64,000 nucleotides of DNA, from assembly GCA_033807695.1 (NCBI GenBank), contig CM066305.1, positions 2,356,001 through 2,420,000 on the forward strand, given 5' to 3'. The DNA is from Daedaleopsis sinensis. Taxonomy: Eukaryota; Basidiomycota; Agaricomycetes; Polyporales; Polyporaceae. The notes beneath the pieces are model-generated. The model worked only from the letters and a program-made list of their open reading frames with translations, did no database searches and was not told the DNA's origin. Below are positions 45,268-57,106 of this stretch, piece after piece (the first letter of the stretch is position 1; the number at the start of each line of letters is the position of its first letter). The position numbers and the translations under genes were made by a program.

Positions 45268-45705
45268 CTGAAGCATTTGACCCACTGTATAATCTTGTAT
45301 CATTGAGTTCACCTACGCTGATGTGTATTCACAGGTGTAATCTATATCTCCTCCTCTTCCTTGTTTTTGTCACTCCTCGTTGCTCATACAAGGTGCCCTA
45401 CGGGTCAAAGGTCCAACCCGCCTAGTGGCGTATTGTTGAGCATATATCGATCCCGCCGTGTTTGTCGCGCAATGCCTCAATCACAGGCTTTGGATGGTTG
45501 ACATTGTTCATCCGATCCATCACGCTCGTATAGGGTGCCGTTCGCGTTTAAGGCTGCAACGCGTTAGGCGGCGTATTATCGAGCACACATACACTTCACG
45601 CATACTTTTGTAGATAGACGTAGATGCTGGAAATATATGTTGGCTAATGCAAAGTTGATGGATCTACTACTATATGTGTGACGCTGAGAGTAGACGAGAT
45701 TCGAA
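45268..45705. other. Convergent 3' spacer with an imperfect direct repeat
   Basis: 438 nt. Two imperfect ~52-nt copies at about 45390-45441 and 45532-45585 share blocks such as ggtgcc, ggcgtatt and gagca. No ORF. Possibly relics of a small repeat element. Confidence 0.45.
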
Positions 45706-46535
45706 TCAAGGAACAAGCTTGAGGCCATAGTACCAACTATATGAGGCGACTCCTACCAGACTCAGGACAGCCGGTAGCAAGCGCAGCTGAACGACAGCAT
45801 AGATCCAGGCCGTAGCGATGGGCGGACTCTATGGCAAGTTTACGTGTCATCGAGCACCGACCAGAATTGATTCACATCGTCGACTCACCTGTCGTATGAC
45901 TATAAGCCAATTTCCACGATTGATCAACCACACTAGGCGTGAGCCAGCCACACATGCCAGAACGAAGAAAGCAGCTTGAGCTCTCATATCATGTTTGTAC
46001 CGGTTGCCTGAAAGGGGTCAGTGAGCCAGGGGAGTGTCGTGTGCTGGCCATGGATGCAGTACATACTGTAGAATATGAAGATAGATAGGACTAAGCCGTA
46101 GGATCAGTCTCGCCTGTTAGTAGTTTAAGGTATCCAGTACTCACTTGGTACCCCAGGAAGCATTCTATCCAGCAGTTCGCTCATTTCTGGCTTCCTCCCA
46201 TACTGGTAGTGTACCAGACTATGGCGCGGTTTGAACTCATTAGCATGACGACACGAAGACCCTTCTACCACGCACATTTCCATCATAAGCAACATGAAGG
46301 ACATTGGAATGATCAGCATGGTCGTGTTGAACATCTCTTCCACGAACGGAGACAGTCCCTCCTCTTCCGCCGCCTCACCACTTGGTTCTGGTCGACTGGG
46401 TTTCATGTCCCTTGGAACTTGCTTCAGAATGCCAGTCTCATTGATGATCCGCCATTGCTCCTCTTCCGAGATATCGACGTTGTGGTTTTCACTTGCAGCT
46501 TTCGTGTCGGTGCGGGCTTTCCGAATGCGAGCCAT
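45706..46535 (-). CDS. Small multi-pass membrane protein, conserved in fungi (unknown function)
   Basis: Five exons: 46535-46276, 46218-46145, 46090-46067, 46007-45889, 45828-45706; 199 residues. A charged N-terminus (MARIRKARTDTKAASENHNV, EEEQWRIINETGIL) is followed by hydrophobic helices: FNTTMLIIPMSFMLLMMEMI, VPILSIFIFYSNRY (spanning the 24-nt third exon), AAFFVLACVAGSRLVWLINR and VVQLRLLPAVLSLVGVASYS, ending WYYGLKLVP. The conserved-looking LVHYQYGRKPEMSELLDRML sits between helices one and two. This resembles an uncharacterised fungal membrane family; I cannot name it with certainty. Phases agree at every junction. Confidence 0.68.
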
Positions 46536-46808
46536 TGTGAGTCGTGGTAGTAGAGATGTGGCTGCGAAGGTGAACGAACGCGTCGCATTGGCGTCGCATC
46601 AGCATCGAGCTTGTCAACGGCTAGCGGCCCCCGGGCCGGTAATGGCCCAATAGCTGGAAAGTTGTGCTCGACGCGCTTGTTCTTGCTTGCTCTCCTGGAT
46701 CCCACCAACTCGAATTCGTATACCTACACGCAACCTAGCTAGCCTCACGCGAACCTGGCCGCTGCGAACTATAACGACTCCCTGCTCAACGACCCAAGCG
46801 CTGTCTAT

Positions 46809-47985
46809 ATGTCGACCGACGACCTGTTAAGACTGTTGGAAGCTCATGGCCAGCAGTTCTTGCAATCCTTTGAGTCTCCTGTGGTGACTGGCAAGCGGAA
46901 GGAGACTTCAAGACAGGACACTGAAAGGGCTTCACAAAAGAAGAAGAGAATCCGCCAGGCGGAGCCGGAAAGGGAGGAGGAAGAATGGACGGGTTTCGGA
47001 CAGAGCTCTGACTTGGACGACGAAGATGATGGCAGCGAGTCCTCAGCGGACGGCGAAAGAAACGACGAGCCAGACGGGGACGATAGTGAGTATGGTCCTT
47101 CTGCGACGATCTAACATGAGGATTTGAACAATACACGATCAGAGGATGGCGACTTCACGTATGGAAGTCACCTTGGCAAGCAAACGAAGGAGCCTTCCGT
47201 GGTCGTATTTACAGAAGCAGGCGGCTCATCCGTGATCACCAAAGGGTCGAAGTCTGGATTCATGGTAGGTCCGCAAGGAATGTCCCTGGACCTGCATAAG
47301 ATTGATCCATACTGTAGTCGTCGAAAGTCACAAAACTTACCCAAGAAACTGCTAAACCTTCGAAGAAGAAGGCATCCTCCGATGACGAGGACAATGATTT
47401 GTGCGTAAACTCAGTATGATAACCCTCGAGGTAAAATTCATGTCATTTCAAGGACGAATGCGCAAAACGACGCTCTCTTGCATCGCCTCGTTCATACCAA
47501 GCTTCTGTCCGGGTCCTTGAATCCAGAACTAGATCTGAAACCAGCTCAGAGGAAGAAAGCCCTCGCCGGACGCGTCATGGAGGCGGCTGGTAAGGTCAAG
47601 CTAGGCAAGGGCGAGGCAGCCGTACGGCAAGCAGAGCACAATCGCGCTGCAAAGCATGTGCGCGACGGTTTGCACGAGAAGAGGAAGGAACGGCAGCAGA
47701 AGGAGCTAGAAGAGGTGCGCTGTTCATATGAGCTTGATAGCACTGCTCTCTCTAACTTTTCCTCAGGCCAAAGATCTAGGAAACTATCATCCGACGTTGA
47801 AGACCCTGTATGACGCGTCGTCTTCCAAGACAGATAACAGGAAACGAGATAGAGGCTTGAAGATGGGCGTCGGGTCCTTCAAGGGTGGAATTCTCCGACT
47901 AGACAGGAGCGAGATCAGCGCCGTTGAGGGTCGCAGCCGGAGTAGTCGAGGCAGAGGAGGGCGTGCACGAGGAGGGAAACGATGA
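46809..47985 (+). CDS. FAF1: FAF1/DUF4602 ribosome-biogenesis protein
   Basis: Five exons: 46809-47085, 47143-47264, 47318-47400, 47453-47714, 47767-47985; 320 residues. An acidic N-terminal half (EREEEEWTGFGQSSDLDDED) leads to VVVFTEAGGSS. A basic helical section follows (RMR-type AQRKKALAGRVMEAAGKVKL, AVRQAEHNRAAKHVRDGLHE). The hallmark C-terminus is DLGNYHPTLKTLYDASSSKT, KRDRGLKMGVGSFKGGILRL, then an RGG-rich tail. The pattern matches yeast Faf1 and human C1orf131, small-subunit processome factors needed for 18S rRNA maturation in the nucleolus. Start chosen at the first ATG of the frame (MSTDDLLRLLEAHGQQFLQS). Confidence 0.85.
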
Positions 47986-48132
47986 TAGTGGTGTACATAG
48001 GTATGTGACATGTGCCAATGGATTCTACATGTATGGCATGCGGTCATATATACATGTGGTCATACATCGTTGTACAAGTAGCGAGAAACAGGTGAACAAA
48101 GCATGGAGAAGCAACTAGTGAAGTCCTATATC

Positions 48133-50151
48133 TCAATCGAATCTGTCATGGCGTCGTCGAGACGAGCGGTTGTTGTATGTATCACTACTGGAACCGGATC
48201 TAGAGCTGCCCCTAGAAGAATCTCTAGTTGAACCTGATTGTCCGACCAATGCATCCGAAGCACACCTACCCGTCTCTGTGGTAGTCGCGGCGGTAGGAGG
48301 TGTCCGATACGTGGTCACGTCCATCATTGACCCGCGAACGTCCACGACGATCGTTGTAGCGTGGACTCGATGAGCGCACAAGTGTATCACTTGAACTATG
48401 GCTAGGTGCGCTGCTCAGTGATCGGCGATGGCGAGACTGTGCCGGAAGAACTCACCCAGCACTTCTCTCGCTACGAGGCGCTCTGGGGTCTACGTAGACA
48501 AGGTTATCGTGAGGTGAACGAGTTCCAGCTCGCTCCCGAGATGGTCTGCAGAGGTGATCAGCGCGACGATGGTTTCAATAGACAAAACAGGCGTACTGGT
48601 AGTGAGGATCTCTCAAGTAGGAGTCGTGGGCGTATGTGCGAGACGAAGAGTGTGCAGATGACTGGTGAGATGGACTCGGGTGAGCATTGTGCGCAGGCGC
48701 AGAGTGCGAACCATGTTCCCTACGAAGACATCACATCAGCCCCTGGACTCTTCGCCTGCGAAGGGTATAGAACATACCTGTGTTCATATTCGCGACGAGT
48801 CGATCGCCCGCGGTTGTGGGAGCGGCTATTATCGCTTTGTTGAGAGTATTCGTCCACCGAACGACTACCAACCGAGATCTGATCCTCATGGCTGAAACCA
48901 CCGCTGCCAGAAGGCACACGGGTGAAATCGTGGACACGAGGATGCAGCCGCAAGGGACTCACCGACAGATCTCGCGGCCGTATTGGTCCTGGACTATGAC
49001 AGGTCGAGGACGCCTCGGCGGTTTGTATCGCCCGCTGAAGTCGCCCACGCTAACGAACTTCATTAGTTCATAAGGCGGAAGTTCGGACGGGTCTGTATAC
49101 GCACCGGGTCAGTTCATTACCGTCTTCATCTTCGAATATGACGGGCGCTCCGCCAGGGATAATGTAGTACTTGTCCTTCTTCCCGTTCTTACCATGCTCC
49201 ACGACGACCACTACAGGGGGCTCTTCCTCCGGATCAAGCGGCTTGTCCCAATATGCAGGATGGTCCCGAGATGGCTGAACAGAGCGGCCTCAACACATGA
49301 AGTCTGATGAAGACGAGTAAGTGATCCGAAGGGCTGTTCGCACCTTGACTCTTGGAGGTGCGCTGCGCTCCCTCTCCCGCCGCCTATGGCCTGCATGGTC
49401 GCGCGGAGGATACGACGCAGAGTGGTGCACGATATCAGGTCTTACCGCCTCTCTAGGTGGGATGGGGTTGTTCACGACGACCGGCGGCTCATGCATGTTG
49501 TTCACTGCGGCGACATGCGGTCGGCTAGCAGGCATCGGCTGCGGCGCATAGAAAGGAGCGCCATGTGACCCGGACGGTACCGCCGACATGGTCGGCGCAT
49601 ACGTGCCATGGTCGGCGAACGCTTGCTGTAATCGGGCCAATGAACTCTCGCGCTGCACGAGTGGCACAGTTGCGTCGCTACGTTGCGGCCGAGCTAACAG
49701 GTCCTCGAACGACTCGGTGTCGTCGGTGGGCAGGATAGGGCCAGCGAGGGCGTGATGACCGTGATCACGTTCATCGGGATATTCCTCGACGGACGGGCGG
49801 TAACCTCTTGTGTGCGAATACGTTCCCTGTACAGCAAGGATATGCATCAGCTTTTGCAATCGGTCAACGAACATCTCAAGGTGCGTGGATGTGACATACG
49901 TCGTCGGGTCTCTGATAGGTCTGTGAAATGTCCGTATCTGAGTCATGAATATACCAGGCGAGAGAACGAAGACGTACTCGTTTAGAGGATTTTCTTGGAA
50001 ACACTTTCCGCCAGGCAGAGCTGGGCTGAGGCTCTTGCTCGTCGTACCCATGGCCATAGTAGCCTTGGGGAGCATCGTAGCCATCATACTGGGCATAGGC
50101 GCGGCCCTGATCCTTCGAGGAACGGCCAAGACTGGGGAACAAGCGAGGCAT
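48133..50151 (-). CDS. Ser/Arg/Pro-rich protein with a conserved 'YYIIPGGAPVIFEDEDG' core; unknown
   Basis: Ten exons: 50151-49978, 49920-49900, 49826-49344, 49274-49105, 49049-48963, 48891-48778, 48719-48597, 48545-48456, 48401-48270, 48211-48133; about 490 residues. The N-terminus is MPRLFPSLGRSSKDQGRAYA, with Tyr/Gly-rich sequence. The long middle is Pro/His-rich. An apparently folded core reads DPEEEPPVVVVVEHGKNGKK, YYIIPGGAPVIFEDEDGNEL, GRYKPPRRPRPVIVQDQYGR. The rest is Ser/Arg/His/Tyr-rich up to SSRRRHDRFD. I know similar low-complexity basidiomycete proteins but no function. Exon 2 is 21 nt. The final intron was placed at 48212-48269 because the donor phase allows no earlier acceptor without a stop. 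Confidence 0.6.
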
Positions 50152-50829
50152 GCTAGACAGATAGAACGAAGATCAAAAGGTACAGCAGAGGAGCACAGAC
50201 GAGATATCAGCGAGAGGCGAATGCCGGCATTCAACGGCGACGATGGACTGTTCAGACAAAGGATCAGAGCAGGGGGTATCAAGGGACCTACTGGAGGAAC
50301 TGGAGGGCAGCCTTATAGCGAGCAGCATGGTGGGCATGAGGTTACCGCGCAGGTTCGGAATCGCGGCGAACTGCCATCTCCCCACCTTCACGCTCGAACA
50401 GGCGCGTGCTTCTGCTCGTAATACGCGCATGGCTTGCGGGCAATCATACAGGAGATAGACAGCCTGGCCACGTCACCTGTTCGAAGCCTGGGAGGAGGCG
50501 CGATGCGAAACGTTCGCACGATCGCGCATGGATGACTGCAGATGCAGATACAAGGCCGACAACGCGGTTACCCGCAGGTTTCGATACAAGCTGTGTGGCC
50601 TCCCTGAACATTTTGGACACACCGTGCTATTCATCTCATGTGGCATCTCCAACGTTAACCTATCCCCTGACCGGTCATTGGTATTGAACACGATGCTTAT
50701 GATAACTGCGCAATCGGAACATACCTACTCATGTTGGGAAACCGAAGGGACATGCAATACAAAGATAGAGCACACCTGCTGAAAGGCCGCTAAATCGTTG
50801 GTCATGCGGGTAATGTGGGTGCAGGGTTC
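50152..50829. other. Intergenic region
   Basis: 678 nt upstream of the SR-rich gene and downstream of the zinc-ribbon gene. Only short chance frames; nothing recognised. Confidence 0.5.
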
Positions 50830-52006
50830 CTATCCTAGAAGCGCTTTATTTTCGTTCCAAAGCAACTGTTTTACTTGAGTTAACGCTTGTGTGACCTTGG
50901 AGATAGCGTCTGCCGTTTGACCTATCGGAGCCGGGTCGATGATTGGTGAGCTTGTGTAGCTGTTCAGGCGCTCCGAAAGCGCGACAAGGGTTCGTTCCAA
51001 AGATCGCACGGTGGCTTCCAGAGCGGAAGAGGTGGACGATGCCTGTAGATATCGCTTTAGCATGCGAAATACTGCCATGCGTATACGCAATACCCACCGC
51101 ATGAGCTTGTTTTGCTTGATCAGCCGCCGGGGTCGGCTTCAATACATATAAAGTCTCGAGTCAATAAATGTTTTCGACAAATCTGTGAACATATTACCAG
51201 TGCTCGCCCTTTGCCTTGATCGATGAACGTCGGCAGAGAAAGCGAAGTCGGTGTTTGGTGTGTAGCCGCCGGTGAGGACAAGGGTTGGATCGGTACAAGG
51301 CGGTCTTGACCAAAAGAATCTTTCTCGTCAACATAGACGACACCGCAGATCACGCATTCCTGTGATATGAGTCAACGTTAACAGGTGTCCCTTCCTGTCG
51401 GCGGTTCTACTCGCCTTCTTCGGGTCGATAGTGCCCCCAGCTTTGGGGGGACGCACGAGGGGAATTCCATAACAATCACGGCTGGGACACTCGTCGGCTA
51501 GCATTGCCCACCCTTTCAGCATCCTCCTGCCTATCTCAGCCGATGCAGCATCCGACTGGCGGCGTCGTCGAAAAAGCTCTGCGGTATCCATAACAGGCGC
51601 AAAGATGGGCGAGCTTGGGGCGTTGGAGACTTCGGTGGGAGGGGTAGAGGATCTGGACAAGACGCCGCTATTGGAGGTGCTTGATATAGAATGACCGTCG
51701 TGTGCGACCTCGGGCCTGGGTGCAGCAGGTGTTCGAGAAGATGGGGCCGAAGAGGTGTTTGCAGCGTTCCTTGTAGACGGTACCGGGTCGCAGTTTACGC
51801 AGAAGTGAACCTCGGTGGATGCAGAAGGCGGGGACCTCATCAGCGGAACTTTAGCGCATTTGGTGCAGATCCTGTCGGTTAGGACCTAGTGGATTCTCCG
51901 GTCACAACGTGTTGACTGCAAGCCATATCTATCGGGCAGGATAACGCACCCAGCCCTTGAGCATGTATTCCCCTAATATGCTTGATACGTCGATCACGGT
52001 GGCCAT
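50830..52006 (-). CDS. p27/ZNRD2 (SSSCA1)-type zinc-ribbon protein with two copies of the domain
   Basis: Five exons: 52006-51950, 51885-51415, 51359-51198, 51136-51098, 51042-50830, all phase 0; 313 residues. Copy one: SSILGEYMLKGWVLTDRICT, KCAKVPLMRSP, FCVNCDPV. Copy two: EIGRRMLKGWAMLADECPSR, DCYGIPLVRPPKAGGTIDPK, ECVICGVVYVDE. The copies are separated by a Ser/Pro-rich linker. A C-terminal helix (LEATVRSLERTLVALSERLN, VTQALTQVKQLLWNENKALL) could dimerise. Each copy has two CxxC-like knuckles. The human single-domain protein is an autoantigen linked to mitosis and tankyrase; the fungal role is unknown. Intron 2 (51360-51414) starts with GC, and the junction DPKK-ECVICGV fits the family. 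Confidence 0.78.
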
Positions 52007-52273
52007 GTTGTCCAGTGCAGGTTCGGAGAGCCAGCCTGGTTGTGTGTGGACGACGCGGGGAGATGGACGAGAGGCAAATGCAAGGCGGACTCGGATGAAA
52101 GCACCGTTCACCGCGTCGCGTGCGAATGACGCCCATAACCAGTATCGGTCACGTGCTTACGCGACGCCGTTCCACGTCGATCGGCGGTGTGAGAGCAACT
52201 TCTCTCAGTCTGTTCCTTCGAGGAGATCCTGCTTGTGTTGCTGCTCTCGGCCGTGCTTTCTGCCCTGCTCTGC

Positions 52274-55200
52274 ATGAAGTGGCCCGCTCTCTGGCCAACC
52301 GGTTTTCTTGCCCTTCTCATTGCTGGTCTCGACAGTCACTGGTTGTCTTCCGGGTCCGGACATGCCTTTGCCGAGGGTATAGCATGGTCGTCTGCACGCA
52401 AACTAGCACTCAGGTATGTTCCAGGTTCTTGCAGTCTACTTCTGGTTTCTGCCTACAAGCCCTGCGCTCTAGGGATCAAATTCACGCGCTATGGCACCAT
52501 GGCTTCGATAATTACATGAAAGTCGGTGCGTACACAACGGATTCTGACATGTTTTCATACGCCTTACTGGTCTATGCATCACAAGCCTTCCCTATGGACG
52601 AGGTATGTTTCTTCGCTTGTTACGATGATATATACCTCAAACTATTCCAGCTTGCGCCGCTATCATGTACCGGCAGAGGACCTAATTGGCTTAACCCGTA
52701 CGTAATTCGTCGCCCTTTTTGAAGTAGCCATGTCACAAGATATGCACACAGAGCTGATGTGGCCTCAAATGACGTTGACGGCAACTTCTCCGTGACCCTA
52801 GTCGATGTGCTCGATACCTTCGTTGTATTGAACGACCCACCAGGATTCGAGCGAGCTGTCAAAGATGTCATTGACTGGGTTTCCTTCGATGTGAACACTA
52901 AACCCCAGGTGTTCGAAACCACCATCCGAGTGATGGGAGGTTTACTATCTGGCCACCAGTTTGCCAACAGGACAGGACAGCCCTTTCACATACCATGGTA
53001 CCGCGGTGAACTCTTGGACATGGCCTACGACCTCGGTCTCAGATTACTCCCCGCCTTCGCCACACCCACCGGACTTCCGTATTCTAGGGTGAGAGACTTT
53101 GATATATATGACGACCACGCATTTACCCACATGATTGACTAGATTAATCTGCGTCATGGAGTTCCCAAGGGAGAGTCAACAGACACATGTGCGTTGCTCC
53201 CATAATTACCGATCGCATCCCTCCTCAGAATTTCCAGGTACTGCAGGAGCTGGGACACTCATCCTTGAGTTCGGAACGCTGAGCCGCCTGACCGGGGACG
53301 ACCGTTTCGAGAAGGCGGCGTATAAGGCCTTCTTTGCCCTCTGGAACCGCAGATCAGACATAGGTCTTGTAGGCAATACGGTCAATATATTTACTGGAGT
53401 ACGTCCAACCATGGTCGTGTGATGCGTGTAAGTGGTGTAACCCTTGATTCATGACAGCTCTGGTTACACCCAGAACTCAGCAGCGTCGGTGCTGGAATAG
53501 ACTCGTTTTTCGAGTATGCACTGAAATGGTACATCATGAGTGGTATGTGATCATGCATTTCACCCGTTTGACGAGTACATTGAGATTTGTTGTTTGTAGG
53601 CGATGTCGAGTTCCTCGATGTGTGGCAAGAATCTTATGCCTCGGTGATGAGATACACAAGGTCGCCAGACGGGTATTGGGTACGTACATACCTTCTACGC
53701 GTTTTGACCTGGCGCAATTAACGGAAATCAGTATCGCAACGTGAACTTACATACGGTAAGGATGCCGTCTATCGAACGAGAATACCTGTCCTTAACACAT
53801 GCACAGGGCGACGTGCGGTATACAACTATGGACTCTTTGTCCGCGTTCTGGCCAGGTCTACAGGTATTAGGTGGCGATATTGAGAACGCTATCAAGTCAC
53901 ATCTGATCTGTGCGATGTGATTCCTTTATCCACCCATGATCCACTGCTTATTGTATATGTCCTATTACAGATTGGAATCTCTGGCGAGGCTTTGCTGGGA
54001 TGCCGGAGATCTGGGACATGGGCTACCGTACAGCCACCGCAATGCAATACCCGCTGCGCCCTGGTATGCGTTTTCTCTGGTTCAACATTCCGGTAGGATC
54101 AACGGCTAACTCCACGTAGAATTCGTGGAATCCACTTGGTATTTGTACCGTGTACGTGCCAATGTGTCACGTCCTAGACCTCCAGACCGGGTTTGACCTC
54201 CTGCTCTATAGGCCACTCGTGATCCGTTCTACCTCGATGTGGGCGGTAAGCACAGACATTGACCTCCTGCTTGAAGGATAGCTCAAAACTGCTTTTAAGC
54301 TCGGATATTCCATGACCTTGTACGGCGTTCCAAAGTGGACTGCGGCCTTGTAGGTATCCAGGATTTGCGTACAAACGCCCAAGATGACCGCATGGAGTCA
54401 TTCATGCTCTCAGAAACTCTGAAGGCATGTAGTTCAACGTCTATTCTGTGCTATTGTCATGTGACACAGTCATACACAGTATCTCTATCTCCTGTTTGAC
54501 GAGGACCACCCGCTCCACACAGACGACTCGCAATGGGTATTCACGACCGAAGGGCACATCCTCACCCTCGATCCATCCTACATGAAGCCCTTGTCCGCCG
54601 TACGCAAGAAGCTCCGCAGAGAAGAAAGTCTGCAGTGTCCGGCCTATTTGTCTCCGCTACTAGCGTACGACAGTTGGGAATCCGAGACTGGGATGAGTGG
54701 TGGTATTCTCGACCGCGCAGACTTTGACTACGCCCGGATGTTGATCGGCCGGCCGGCCTCGGAACACGAGGAGAAAACATCCTCCCCTGACGGCTGGTGT
54801 ATAATCCCGAAACACGAACCTTATGTAGGTCTGACCAGGCTCGAGCCTTCTCGGGAGATGCTGATAGCTGTGCCAGACGTACAACTTTGTGCTGTCATGG
54901 AATGGCAGCAGTGTCCCAGAAGACGCACACCCTTCCTCCGAGAAGCTTGTCGCCGTCTCGGACGGTTTCATGGTCCACGATGTCACTGGTATCCGGGTCC
55001 ATATCGTCAGTCGCCTCGATGGCAAAGGCTATGACATAACTAAATGCAAGCCCACCTCCCTGCTCTATTGCTCTCCACTGACGATGACTGGATAGTGGGA
55101 CCGCACGCGGTGAAGACTGGCCAGAAGATCTACTTCAACGACTCCAGACTCGTCCTCGGCCCAACCGAGAGTGAAGGCAAGCCAGCGAAACGTAATTCTG

Positions 55201-55868
55201 AAGTCAGCATCCGCCTCTACCTCGATTACGTCGACCCGATGCTCCAGCTGCAGGGTCCAGGATCACAAGACATCATCACAGAGACGACAGTTATTGCAGC
55301 GACCGCTCTGTTCGGGGGGGACCCTACTGCCGTCACGTCCTCTGGCCACCCAGCGCTCCGTTTCGGACATGGGGAAGGCGTCCGTGTTCTCCGCATACCC
55401 TCCAACCCGCTCGGGTGCACCCCGTATTCCGAGGCGTTTCCGGACAACGAGGCCGTAGCCGTACAGCGGGGCGAATGCACATTCCTCGAGAAGCTCGTGC
55501 TCGCTCAACAGGCGGGCGCGTCCGGCGTCGTCGTCCTCGGGGACGAGGAGCAATACATCAATCCGTCAGCGGAGAAGGCGGAGCTCGACGAGGCTGGCCC
55601 GCAAATCAACAACACCGCGATCGTGGTTCTTCGGATGGCTGACGCGACCCTTGTTGCGCAGATGCTGGACGCGGCGGAGGTGCACGGACTGGGCACGGTC
55701 AGGCTGATCGTCGAGCCATGGCACGACGACGGCCCTGCAGGGGCAGAGAAGACGCCGCCTCAGGATGGGCACACCAGCGAGCAGGCGAAGAAGAGCGATG
55801 CGAAGGACCCGGCGCGCGTGTTGTATCTCAATAACCACCCTCTGCTGAACACGAGACTGCTAGTCTGA
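52274..55868 (+). CDS. MNL1: EDEM/MNL1 ER mannosidase (GH47) with PA domain
   Basis: Eighteen exons: 52274-52413, 52473-52525, 52586-52602, 52651-52697, 52752-53088, 53143-53188, 53238-53398, 53458-53542, 53600-53679, 53732-53755, 53807-53909, 53971-54063, 54120-54151, 54212-54245, 54300-54424, 54480-54824, 54877-55045, 55096-55868; 887 residues. A signal peptide ([20 protein letters not shown]) precedes a GH47 barrel (~45-510): [132 protein letters not shown] and [13 protein letters not shown] protease-associated domain follows (~660-790: [33 protein letters not shown]). EDEM proteins trim mannose on misfolded glycoproteins for ER-associated degradation. Two introns are GC-AG. An earlier ATG-less extension (from 52235) begins with GTG and is rejected as a start. 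Confidence 0.92.
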
Positions 55869-55994
55869 CCTGCATTTGTATAGGAGTACATGCACTTGAT
55901 ATATATCTAGATTATTATGTCCCGCGAACATCCACATCCTCTGTGTATGCGAACCCCATGTTGAGGTTGTTCTGCTCTAGTCCAACGGAAGTGT

Positions 55995-56728
55995 CTAGTC
56001 GTCGACCTTGACGATCGAGTACATGGGTGCGTCGAGCTTCTCTGCAGCCTTGAGGAACGTGAGCTCGATGATGAAGAGGTATTCGAGGGTCTTCCCGCCG
56101 AGCTTAGCCACAAGCTCCCCAGCAGCCTTCGCCGACCCGCCTGCACAAACGCGCGCGCGTTCTGTTCAGTTCACATGCACGAGGCGAATTCGAGACTACT
56201 CACCGGTAGCGACGAGGTCGTCGATCACGACAACGTTCTGTCCGGGCGTGATTGCATCCTTCTGCATCTCAAACACGTCCTGGTTCCCGCATGCTCAGCG
56301 CCCTCCCGGCGGACATACGACTCGTACGCGAAAGCACACTCACTACACCGTACTCCTTCTCGTACTCCGCCTGGACGACCTCCCCGGGGAGTTTGCCCTT
56401 CTTGCGCACGGGCACGAACGCAGCCCCGAGCCTCATCGCGATGATGGGCCCGAGCAGAAAGCCTCGCGCGTCCAGGCCGACGACAACATCGATCTTCTTC
56501 GTGGGCGACAGGCCAATGGTGTGCGATGTCAACCGGTACACGAAGTTAGTGATGAGGGTCTCGAACCCTACTGGATCCCGCAGAAGGGGAAAGATGTCCA
56601 GAAAGACGATCCCCTAAGACGAGATGATCACTGAGAGCAGCTCGCGCGCGACAAGGTTGAAAACGCACTTTCTTGGGCCAGTCAGGGAACGGCTTCAACA
56701 AGCCTCTCAAATACTCGACGTCAGCCAT
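55995..56728 (-). CDS. APT1: Adenine phosphoribosyltransferase
   Basis: Four exons: 56728-56669, 56613-56344, 56279-56204, 56140-55995; 183 residues, the usual length. It converts adenine and PRPP to AMP plus pyrophosphate in purine salvage (cytosol). Motifs: KPFPDWPKKGIVFLDIFPLL, DVVVGLDARGFLLGPIIAMR, FVPVRKKGKLPGEVVQAEYE, and the PRPP-binding loop NVVVIDDLVATGGSAKAAGE with Asp-Asp and TGGS intact; the C-terminus is LTFLKAAEKLDA. Only 126 nt separate its stop from that of the convergent EDEM gene. Confidence 0.95.
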
Positions 56729-57106
56729 GGTGGGATAGTGGGGTGCAAGTACGAGTAGAACAGATGGTGGAGCGTTCACAACTGTCAGATCTACTAGTAC
56801 TGCATGCTAAAGATGAATTTCGCTTAGATCAAACCTACTAATAATGATCAAGCTGCTCCTAGGCAGCGGCACGATATATCATACAGTACAATTCTTCCAA
56901 CGATCGGGTGCATACACGACTTTACTGGGTCTGACATATGGTGCAAACAACGGAGCTCCGAGTACTTGGATGTGGTTACATTCAAAAAGTTCATGCAGCG
57001 TTGCACGACGAGAGTATGCGTGGTCATGATCATAGATTTGCCATACCCTTGTAGCATAAAGAGGAAAGATCATGTGCAGGATACAAGGACGACAACAACT
57101 AAGATT
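56729..57106. other. Intergenic spacer upstream of APRT
   Basis: 378 nt between the APRT start and the eS1 stop. AT-rich; no recognised element. Confidence 0.5.

Noticed and set aside
45690..45712. tRNA B-box-like gattcgaatc
   Set aside because: Palindromic match only; no A box, no cloverleaf, and it overlaps the stop region of the membrane-protein gene.
52235..52273. Upstream extension of the EDEM leader
   Set aside because: It starts with GTG; the ATG at 52274 gives a normal signal peptide.
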